From Candidatus Heimdallarchaeota archaeon (GTDB lineage Archaea; Asgardarchaeota; Heimdallarchaeia; JABLTI01), in NCBI GenBank assembly GCA_018238155.1, contig JABCTZ010000012.1, positions 29,254 through 93,253 of the forward strand: a stretch of DNA of 64,000 nucleotides, written 5' to 3'. Position 1 is the first letter of the stretch; every line of letters begins with the position of its first letter. The notes beneath the pieces are model-generated. The model made no database searches. It worked only from the letters and a program-made list of their open reading frames with translations, and was not told where the DNA came from. The translations under genes and the position numbers were made by a program. Shown here one piece after another: positions 8,365 through 16,239 of the stretch.

Positions 8365-11300
8365 ATGGAACACATCAAGAAAAGTCTCAAGACACTCCAA
8401 CAAACACCAGGAGAACCACAGTTTGTAGATTTCCAAGTTCTATCCGTTAGACAACGAGATGCAGAAGGAGGATATCATTTGGCTCTTCGTTTGCTTGAAC
8501 CTGGAACAAGAAATCAAATATGCAAGGCAATTGTTTATCCAATGGAATGGTATCCTGGTCGATACGATGATCCTTCATTTTCACATTATCATAGTGTACT
8601 TAGATATTGTTTTGCGGGTCTCAAATCTGAAGGAAGACCTGCTGAACTGTTATTACAAGTAATGAAAGCTGTTTGGAAACCCGGAAAAGCAAAACCAGCC
8701 GGGAAATCTGCAGACGATAATCAAGGTCAGTTAGTAATTCTCAAATTTATTATTTCACCTGATTATAATATTACGGGTGGTGAGCTTGAGCTCGCTTTTA
8801 ATTGTCCGGTTAAATATTTTTATGAATCATTTCTTGGATTACAAAGAGCAATTCGCTCTGCCCCTACGTCAATTGGCTTTGTAAGAGGAAACGCAATTCA
8901 CAAAGGGATACAATATGCATCAAATGAATGGGTACAGAGTGCTGATCCCGTGGCTTCTATGAAATCTTATAACAGAGCTGTTATTGATGAATGGAGAGAT
9001 AATTTTGCTATCCTGCTTCGTAAAAATTATTTTAGAGGTCCAACAAAGGATTTGAAATTACCTGTTCAAGTTGATTCTATAGTCGTTGATCAAATAGCTG
9101 AAAAATTCACTGGTATAGAAGAAACGCAATTATTGAATGAATGTTTACTATTTTCTCCTGAGCGAGGAATTTCTGGCAGGGCAGATCAAATTATTCTTAA
9201 GGATGATCAAGATGAACTTTGGGAGATAAAAACTGGGAGTAGATATTTCATTGAATCTGATTATGATCCATTAACTGGTGTAACACATCCGGGTGGGATA
9301 CAAGCATTTGCTTATCATGATATTGTGAAAAAAGTGTTAGGACGAGCTCCAAAAGCTTTCATTGAATTTTTTGATGCAGATGCAGGAATGGCTGAAGACA
9401 ACCCAGAAATTATTCCATTACAAGAGCATGCTGTGATTAAGAGAAGAAAAATAGACCTTGCTAACACTCAAAGTGATGAATATCTTGACTTGCTCCTACA
9501 AACAAGAAATATTTCATTTGCAATAGAGTCAGGATTGCTATCTGGATATGATCGTTACAAAATAAACAAATTTTTGTCTAGAAGATTTATGCCTGCTTTG
9601 GGCACAGATTTCAACCTTCTAAGTAGCAATTGGAATCGTATTTGTAATTACTGTCCATCGAATCAACAAGGTATTTGTTCTGATGGTCGAGTTCGTTTAG
9701 ATACTGATATCTGGTTACATTTTCCTCAAGATTTGTTTGAATATTGGTCTTGGTATTTCAGGCAATTGCGATTTGAATTAAATAATGTTAAAAGATATCT
9801 GCATCGACTAGCGACAACACAAGTATCCCTCTTAGAAGAACAAGGAGTAACAATTTCAGATCTTGCGATAAAGAAATTTGATCCGTACAGATATATTCTC
9901 ACTCTATCTTCAAAAAAGAGAATTTTCACTCGAATTCGTGAAGGTGATAGTGTTTTTGTTACTCCTTCTATTTTAAAACCGGGCGAAATTTTTAGTGTTG
10001 AGGGAAAAGTGGAATTTCTTACTACAGATGAAGTGGTCATTAAAACACGGTCAACTTTGAAGTCTAGAGGTAAACAGTCAAAAGAATTTAGGATTGATCA
10101 AGTACAGAAGGTAATATTTTCGAAATGGCAAACTCGCTCTCTCACTGATTTTCTATTTGAGTCAATGAGAAGGACGAATGTTCTTGGTAGAAAATTGTCA
10201 AGTAAAGAATTACCAAAAACAGTACAGCTCGTTATTGGAACTACAAAACCGAAAAAAATCATTCCTGTTAGTCGAAAGCGATTGTTAAAAGATCTAGACA
10301 AATTTAAGGTCGAGGCAATCGAAAAAGCACTAGGCTTGGAAGCAGGTGAATTTCTTCTAGTTCAAGGCCCACCTGGAACTGGGAAAACAAGAATGATAGC
10401 TCAACTTGCCAAAGAAATTTTCTCAGAAAAATATCTCTTACATTCAAAGGATTTCAATGAAACAGATTATACGTTACCAAAACCAGTTCTAATTTTGACA
10501 AATACCCATAGAGCTGCAGATGAAGTTATTATTAAATTGCGTTCATTTGAAGATCTAAAACCATACATTGTTAGATTGGAATCATATTCAAAGAATCATC
10601 CGGAAGAAGTTCAAGAGTACATCATTCCTAATAGAGTCCAGTTCTCAGAGCATATAAAGGATAAAGCAGATCCCAATCTTTTGGTATCCATTCTCAAGAA
10701 AGGTACTGAAATGTATAACCAAGCAGGAATAATCGTTGGCACTCTAGGAAGTGTTGGAAATAATCTCTTAAAGGGTCTAAATTTCAATTGGGTAATTGTT
10801 GATGAAGCTGGACAAGCAACCGAACCTGCCTCTTTGGGTGCACTCCGTCATTTATGTCCACTTTCTGATTCGAAGGATGGCTATCCGAGAATAGTTTTAG
10901 TTGGAGATCACAAACAATTACCTCCTGTAGTTTCTGAAGAAACAATTGAACATACTCCTCCTGTGCCTAAAGTTCTTCTCAAATCTGGGCTAACGAAAAC
11001 AGATACACTCAAAACTTCACTCTTTGAAAGATTGTTCAGAATGTGGGTTGGAAAAAGTAATAATGTTGTTATTTTAGCTGATCAATATCGGATGAATGAA
11101 GCAATTTCGAGAATAATTAATCATGCATTTTATCCTGAAGTAAACTATGTGCCTGCGAATGATTCCATTGGCAAACACTCTCTGAAGGATTTTCTGGATG
11201 CATTTGCTCCTAAGCAAGCGTTCGATAAAAAGAAATTTTCAAGTATAATTTTTGATTATAAAATGCCCGTTGTTTTTCTAAACTCAGAAAAAGATCCAAA

Positions 11301-11844
11301 TGGCTTGGAAGGAGTAGAGGATACAGATATACAAACTGAATCTCGTTTTAATATTCGAGAAGCAAAAATAATCAGTTCATTACTATCTGAATTTTTAATG
11401 AATTATCCAGAAAAGGATCAAATTGCTATTGCAAAACAAATAGGTATTATTTCTCCATACCGTCATCAGAACAATCAAATTTATGCTGAATTACGAGCTA
11501 AAAAATTCTCAGATGCAGTTATTACACAAATAAGAGTTGATACTGTTGATAGATATCAAGGTGATGAACGCGAAATAATCATTCTGAGTTTAACAAATAG
11601 CAATGAACTAAATACTATCGGTCAGTTGCATCGCGAATGGCGACGAATGAACGTTTCAATCAGTAGAGCAAAAGCTAAACTTGTAATCATAGGCAATAAA
11701 CGAACTTTCATTTTACCTAATTCTGAAGAAAAAGATGTTGAAGCAAAAGAAAAATTCAAAAAAATGTTTGATACGATTGAAGTATTAAAGAGTGAAAAAT
11801 TAGCTCTAGAATTGCCTACAGCGAATCTCTTCACTGAAGACTAG
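8365..11844 (+). CDS. Dna2-like protein: Cas4-type Fe-S nuclease fused to SF1B helicase
   Basis: This is a 1159-residue fusion. The N-terminal half carries a Cas4/RecB-type PD-(D/E)xK nuclease: D274 in GRADQI, E287-I-K289 in EIKTG, and the later GGIQAFAYH. Four cysteines at 147, 427, 430 and 438 (FNCPVKYFYE and ICNYCPSNQQGIC) fit the split 4Fe-4S site of Cas4 and Dna2. A beta-rich linker follows at about 510-600. The C-terminal half is a UPF1/Dna2-type helicase: Walker A GPPGTGKT at 668-675, Walker B VDEAGQ at 812-817, VGDHKQLPP, ADQYRMN, DRYQGDE and NVSISRAK. Eukaryotic Dna2 uses this order to process flaps and resected ends. In-frame upstream starts back to 8239 would overlap the previous gene; ATG 8365 is chosen. 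Confidence 0.9.
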   Translation: MEHIKKSLKTLQQTPGEPQFVDFQVLSVRQRDAEGGYHLALRLLEPGTRNQICKAIVYPMEWYPGRYDDPSFSHYHSVLRYCFAGLKSEGRPAELLLQVMKAVWKPGKAKPAGKSADDNQGQLVILKFIISPDYNITGGELELAFNCPVKYFYESFLGLQRAIRSAPTSIGFVRGNAIHKGIQYASNEWVQSADPVASMKSYNRAVIDEWRDNFAILLRKNYFRGPTKDLKLPVQVDSIVVDQIAEKFTGIEETQLLNECLLFSPERGISGRADQIILKDDQDELWEIKTGSRYFIESDYDPLTGVTHPGGIQAFAYHDIVKKVLGRAPKAFIEFFDADAGMAEDNPEIIPLQEHAVIKRRKIDLANTQSDEYLDLLLQTRNISFAIESGLLSGYDRYKINKFLSRRFMPALGTDFNLLSSNWNRICNYCPSNQQGICSDGRVRLDTDIWLHFPQDLFEYWSWYFRQLRFELNNVKRYLHRLATTQVSLLEEQGVTISDLAIKKFDPYRYILTLSSKKRIFTRIREGDSVFVTPSILKPGEIFSVEGKVEFLTTDEVVIKTRSTLKSRGKQSKEFRIDQVQKVIFSKWQTRSLTDFLFESMRRTNVLGRKLSSKELPKTVQLVIGTTKPKKIIPVSRKRLLKDLDKFKVEAIEKALGLEAGEFLLVQGPPGTGKTRMIAQLAKEIFSEKYLLHSKDFNETDYTLPKPVLILTNTHRAADEVIIKLRSFEDLKPYIVRLESYSKNHPEEVQEYIIPNRVQFSEHIKDKADPNLLVSILKKGTEMYNQAGIIVGTLGSVGNNLLKGLNFNWVIVDEAGQATEPASLGALRHLCPLSDSKDGYPRIVLVGDHKQLPPVVSEETIEHTPPVPKVLLKSGLTKTDTLKTSLFERLFRMWVGKSNNVVILADQYRMNEAISRIINHAFYPEVNYVPANDSIGKHSLKDFLDAFAPKQAFDKKKFSSIIFDYKMPVVFLNSEKDPNGLEGVEDTDIQTESRFNIREAKIISSLLSEFLMNYPEKDQIAIAKQIGIISPYRHQNNQIYAELRAKKFSDAVITQIRVDTVDRYQGDEREIIILSLTNSNELNTIGQLHREWRRMNVSISRAKAKLVIIGNKRTFILPNSEEKDVEAKEKFKKMFDTIEVLKSEKLALELPTANLFTED

Positions 11845-11857
11845 ATTGAAATAAATT

Positions 11858-12403
11858 GTGGATCTGATTCAAATGTTAACGGCAGAAAAATTACCGAAAA
11901 TAGTAGCTGAACTTTTGGTTTTAGAAGAGATTGGATGTACCTATGATTTCAAAGAACGCTTTGAAGTTGGGTTAAATAGTTTAGAAGTTTTAGGCTTGGT
12001 TAAGCTTATCAAAACACGTATCCCAAGATGTGGAGATCATTGTACAAAATATCGTGATTGTCAATATATAGCATTGTTTGAAAAACGAAAAAGTAAAACA
12101 AAATATCGATTAACAAAAGAAGGGAAAAATCTGGCCGATTATCTTTCTTCAGAAACAGTTACTAGTAAGAATATAAAATTATTACTTCAAAGAGAATTCA
12201 GCAATTATTCTTTTGTAGATTTAATATTGTCTCTTCTGATGGATAGTCCTGAAATTTCAGTTGAGAAATTGGTCTCGAGTATAATAGCAAATACAAATTT
12301 AGCTCTTTATAGTATTCGCACTTCAATAAAGGACATTTTAGATTTACTAACAACTTTAGAGATACTAATTATAGATGAAGGTAAAATAACTACTTATACT
12401 TAA
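11858..12403 (+). CDS. Winged-helix protein with a three-cysteine insert
   Basis: This 181-residue protein begins with GTG 11858 (ATG 11873 is the alternative), 13 bases after the Dna2-like gene, so it is the third gene of that unit. Residues about 8-85 look like a winged-helix DNA-binding domain; the wing is marked by YRLTKEGKNLADYL. Inside it sits C-x3-C-x5-C (PRCGDHCTKYRDC), which could bind a metal or Fe-S cluster together with another ligand. The last 80 residues are helical. It may regulate the operon or be a DNA-binding partner of the nuclease-helicase. No close family is recognised. Confidence 0.6.
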   Translation: MDLIQMLTAEKLPKIVAELLVLEEIGCTYDFKERFEVGLNSLEVLGLVKLIKTRIPRCGDHCTKYRDCQYIALFEKRKSKTKYRLTKEGKNLADYLSSETVTSKNIKLLLQREFSNYSFVDLILSLLMDSPEISVEKLVSSIIANTNLALYSIRTSIKDILDLLTTLEILIIDEGKITTYT

Positions 12404-12522
12404 AGAATGCTTATTAAGAGGTATTTAGTTTGATATTATTGTTAATTTAGCTATAAAGAGGCAAAGATATTTCATAATCATTAATCATTCAAATTTAGAG
12501 CTTAAATTGAGTTGTGCTGAAA

Positions 12523-14811
12523 ATGTCATTGAAAAAAGTAAGTAGTTCATTACTAAGTCAAATTGGTTTCTCAGAACTAGAGCAGCAAGTATATTTAACG
12601 ATTCTGGGAATAGGCAATGCATCCTTGGGTGAAATGTATCTTCAAACGGGGATATCTTTTGAAGATTTACAAAATGTTGTTGATGAATTATCTGATAGAG
12701 GTTATCTTAAGAAAATAGCCGGTAAAATCAATAGATATATTGCTGTTGAACCATTTCTTAAGGGATTTTTATTTGTTGAAAAGGAATTTCAAAATGATAT
12801 TATTGGCATTGAAAATTCATTAATTAATTCTTTTGATACTAGTTATGATAAATTAAATCTTAGCATGGACAATTTCATTGGGTCAATTAGTCCCATTTAT
12901 GATAAAATAGTAGAAGAGCTGCGCCTTTCTAATGAAAAGTTAAAGATGGATCTAACAAATTCTATCTATCGTCATTCTGATAAAATCTCTAATCTTGCAG
13001 AAAGTTTTGATGTTATACTTTCTGAAGGCTTCTCTAAAACGTATTTATCTATTAGCAATGAGCTTTCAAATCTTAGTAATGAAATAAGTGTTATTCTTCG
13101 TGAAGAATCTACTAATGCTACTACTCGATTGCAAACTTTTGAACAAATAACAAACCAAACACTTACAAATATTATTCAACCATTAGATGATTCAATAATT
13201 GAATATAAAGCGTCTGCACCTGTTAAACAAAAATTAATTTTAGATGAACACAGACACGAAATATCTAATCTTCAAAAGAATATCAAATCAATCACTAAAC
13301 TAAGTTTGAAAGATATTGCTACATCCCTTAAGGAATTCGAGAAGGAATTTTTAGAACTTCTTTCTACAGCTTCAAATGGATATGCAACGGTCATCAAAGA
13401 TTACAAAACAGCTACTCACACATTAGTGAGTGAAAAGAAGAAAAAATTAGATGGTGCAGTAGTAAAACTTGTACAATATATTGGCAAAAATGTCGATCAA
13501 CTTTCACAAGAAGCTCATAACTTGAAAGGAAATATAGATGAATTAACTAAAACTGGTTTATTGAAACGCCCTCCTCCTCAATTAGTACAAGAAGCAAAAG
13601 AACGTGCAGATAAAATCGATCGTTTATCAATAGATATCAAAGGTGCTTATGATGAAGCCCTTAAAACATATCAGAAGGATATCATAGAAGGTCTGAACGA
13701 CTTTATAAAAATAAATGATGCTTTATTAACTAAACAACTTGCAGGTGGAAATAGCCAGATCAAAGCTCTTAAAATTAAGATTGCTAGTACCTGGACTGCT
13801 ATAGCAAAGAAATATGAGACTGATTTAACAGCTGCTGTCAAAGAAGTGCTAAAGGAATCCAACCCAAAACTCACAAGTACCTCTAAAGAGGCATTCAATA
13901 ATACGCTCAAGCATATTGAGGTTCTAAAAAACAGTGTTTCAGTAATTTTAGCTCCATTAAAGGATGTTATCTTTAAGGATCTTGAAGATTGTATGGAAAA
14001 CCTCTTTTTGAATTCAGCAAAGAGATTGCGATATCATAATGATTCTAATAATAAATCATTGGAAACAATACGCCATCTAACTGATGATATGAAATTTGTT
14101 TTCAAGAATCAAGTACAAGAAGAATTGAGTAAACCAAAGCAAATTGCTTCTGAAATGATAAGCGATTATACCAGTACACTTGACAACTATCTAACCACTC
14201 TCAATAGAGATCAAGGTGCAACTCTTGATACAATTACAACAGCAGCAGAAACTTTCCTCAATGTCTTGAAGGATTCATACTCAACTTCGAGTAATGAAAT
14301 CTCCAACCGATTAGCGGCAATTATTTACAAGGTCAACGAAACTAAAACATATCTCCAAGAAATCACCAATGCTGTGGATCAAATTCTTCCTGTTCCAAAA
14401 CCACATTCAATCATTGTTTATGGCAATCAAAATTCAATGAATACTATTTACGATATGCTCCTTCGTACTCGGTCAACTTGCACTATTGTAGTTCCAACAA
14501 TTGATCAATATCTTGTTGATCTTCTTTCTAAACAAGTCTCAAAGAGAGTACGAATAAGAATATTAGCTGATGTAGATCCATTCAGAGATGAAGCGATGGT
14601 TGCAGCTTTGAAACAACAAGGCAATATTACTATTTGGAATTACAATATGAGAGACTTCTTTGCAGTTACTCGAGATGGTGCCGAAGTATTACTTGCTCCT
14701 GTCACTCGAGATGGTGAGCTGACAAGTTTCGTTACAGAACAAGATGCTTTAGTAAGAGCAATTCAACAAATTATCAATGCATCTTTCATGGCTCGTTCAA
14801 AAGAAGTTTAA
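12523..14811 (+). CDS. Giant TrmB-like protein: winged helix, long coiled coil, TrmB-type sensor end
   Basis: This 762-residue protein has three parts. Residues about 1-75 form a TrmB-type winged helix (GFSELEQQVYLTILGIG and LSDRGYLKKIAGKINRYI). Residues about 80-620 are a very long helical, coiled-coil-like region rich in Ser, Asn and Lys. Residues about 625-762 form an alpha/beta domain (HSIIVYGNQNSMNTIYDML, TCTIVVPTIDQYL, VRIRILADVDPF) resembling the effector or PLD-like fold behind TrmB winged helices. GTG 12514 is an alternative start. No membrane segment is seen. It may act as a DNA-binding, filament-like or sensor protein; the function is unknown. It has its own 110-base upstream gap. 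Confidence 0.65.
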   Translation: MSLKKVSSSLLSQIGFSELEQQVYLTILGIGNASLGEMYLQTGISFEDLQNVVDELSDRGYLKKIAGKINRYIAVEPFLKGFLFVEKEFQNDIIGIENSLINSFDTSYDKLNLSMDNFIGSISPIYDKIVEELRLSNEKLKMDLTNSIYRHSDKISNLAESFDVILSEGFSKTYLSISNELSNLSNEISVILREESTNATTRLQTFEQITNQTLTNIIQPLDDSIIEYKASAPVKQKLILDEHRHEISNLQKNIKSITKLSLKDIATSLKEFEKEFLELLSTASNGYATVIKDYKTATHTLVSEKKKKLDGAVVKLVQYIGKNVDQLSQEAHNLKGNIDELTKTGLLKRPPPQLVQEAKERADKIDRLSIDIKGAYDEALKTYQKDIIEGLNDFIKINDALLTKQLAGGNSQIKALKIKIASTWTAIAKKYETDLTAAVKEVLKESNPKLTSTSKEAFNNTLKHIEVLKNSVSVILAPLKDVIFKDLEDCMENLFLNSAKRLRYHNDSNNKSLETIRHLTDDMKFVFKNQVQEELSKPKQIASEMISDYTSTLDNYLTTLNRDQGATLDTITTAAETFLNVLKDSYSTSSNEISNRLAAIIYKVNETKTYLQEITNAVDQILPVPKPHSIIVYGNQNSMNTIYDMLLRTRSTCTIVVPTIDQYLVDLLSKQVSKRVRIRILADVDPFRDEAMVAALKQQGNITIWNYNMRDFFAVTRDGAEVLLAPVTRDGELTSFVTEQDALVRAIQQIINASFMARSKEV

Positions 14812-14839
14812 AACAGAATAATGATTTGTTGATTGTTAG

Positions 14840-15526
14840 TCATTTGAAAATGGTTAACAATCTCTGAATTTCTTTAAACCAATTCGAAATACTTTTTTGA
14901 ATAACTTTCTTAGTTTTATCTGGCACATGCCATAGTTCTATAAGATCAAATTCTCTTTTAGATGTTTCAAACATGTTTTTGAGGAGTGCCAGAACAATTT
15001 TGTTCTTTTTCATCAATTTACGTGAAACAGCACTTAGTGGAATTGGTTGTTCCTTACCAAAGGATTCCAATATACCCAAAATTCCTAGACAGCTGCTTTC
15101 AAGAAAAACATCAAAGGAATTTGTCAAGGGGATGTAAACGTGATATGCAGGCATAGTTAAGAGAACTAAGGGATTGCCATCTGGATCAAGATTTTTCATA
15201 TCAAGTAAGTAAAATGCTTCTTCATCGTTTGTTGCAAATAAAATAAAACGATTATCGGGAAGATGATTTACTTTTTTCCTAGTAAGAATGAGGTTTTCAC
15301 ATGAATTTATCAGTAGGTGTGATGGGTCCTCTAAATCATCTAGAAAATACTCGGAATCAATCATTAAACCATTTGTTTGCTCGTAAAAAAGTTTCAAATG
15401 ATCTGGTAATTCCATGTTCTTAAAAAATAATAGTTCTTTAATATGGATGCGAGTGAGTCCATTGTAAAAAGTGACTTCTACTCTTGAATCATCTAAATAA
15501 TTATCCAGTATCTGAATTTTCTTCAC
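14840..15526 (-). CDS. SMI1/KNR4 (SUKH)-like protein
   Basis: This is a 228-residue soluble protein. Residues about 38-145 show the pattern of SMI1/KNR4 (SUKH) proteins: LPDHLKLFYEQTNGLMI near the start, then RFILFATNDEEAFYLLDM and a late segment with IPLTNSFDVFLE. In bacteria SUKH proteins often serve as immunity proteins to nuclease toxins, and elsewhere as regulatory scaffolds. No toxin gene is seen beside it here. It starts with GTG at 15526. It converges with the giant TrmB-like gene, with only 28 bases between the stops. Confidence 0.55.
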   Translation of the reverse strand: MKKIQILDNYLDDSRVEVTFYNGLTRIHIKELLFFKNMELPDHLKLFYEQTNGLMIDSEYFLDDLEDPSHLLINSCENLILTRKKVNHLPDNRFILFATNDEEAFYLLDMKNLDPDGNPLVLLTMPAYHVYIPLTNSFDVFLESSCLGILGILESFGKEQPIPLSAVSRKLMKKNKIVLALLKNMFETSKREFDLIELWHVPDKTKKVIQKSISNWFKEIQRLLTIFK

Positions 15527-15610
15527 CTACAAATGTTCTTGAATAAATTGGATTAATATTGTTTTTTTAAGTTAAAAAAAGAGATGGAATAGAAGAAGAC
15601 AAAGCTGTGC

Positions 15611-16234
15611 CTACTTCATTAGTTCCTTCATTGTATTGTAACCTTTGTCGAATGCTTCGATATTTGTTGCAATAACTTTTTCGTTTTTCTTAAAACGCAT
15701 ATTAAGTGCTTTGATAAGTGATTCTTTTGTAAGAGGAAAGTTTGGTATAGCAAAGAGAGCTCCTACTAGGACAACATTTTGAGTTCTTGTATCACCAACT
15801 TCAGAAGCTAATTTGAAGGCATCAATTAGGAAAACATTGTTGGTATATTTCTTAATGATAGTAAGAATGTCTTCTGTTTCGGGGTATTTTCCTCCTTTCT
15901 TAGCACTCAGACTAGGTGGGATGATTTTGTGACTATTCATAATAACATACCCATCTTTAGGAATGATTTTGCGAATAGCTCGGGCAGTTTCTCCAAGCTC
16001 AAAACTTAAGAGAACATTTGCGTCACCATCTGCAATTAGAGGACCACTAACAGGTCCAAAGCGAATTTCGGTGTTAACAACACCACCTCTTTGAGCCATA
16101 CCATGTATTTCACTTTGCACCACAAAAATATCCTGGACTAATGCTGAGTTACCAATAAGCATGGCTGCAGTGAGGACACCTGTTCCACCTACTCCTGCAA
16201 TTTCAATTTGATATGGTTTATCTAATTTAGTCAT
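15611..16234 (-). CDS. iorB: Indolepyruvate:ferredoxin oxidoreductase, beta subunit
   Basis: IorB is the gamma-type subunit of indolepyruvate:ferredoxin oxidoreductase. The enzyme oxidatively decarboxylates aryl pyruvates to aryl-acetyl-CoA with ferredoxin as acceptor. The sequence shows the family opening IAGVGGTGVLTAAMLIG, then SEIHGMAQRGGVVNTEIRFG and VLLSFELGE. ATG 16234 is chosen because AGGTGA sits five bases before it; GTG 16243 in frame is the alternative. The stop codon of iorA lies within that ribosome binding site, so translation of the two is probably coupled. Confidence 0.93.
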   Translation of the reverse strand: MTKLDKPYQIEIAGVGGTGVLTAAMLIGNSALVQDIFVVQSEIHGMAQRGGVVNTEIRFGPVSGPLIADGDANVLLSFELGETARAIRKIIPKDGYVIMNSHKIIPPSLSAKKGGKYPETEDILTIIKKYTNNVFLIDAFKLASEVGDTRTQNVVLVGALFAIPNFPLTKESLIKALNMRFKKNEKVIATNIEAFDKGYNTMKELMK

Positions 16235-16239
16235 TTCAT

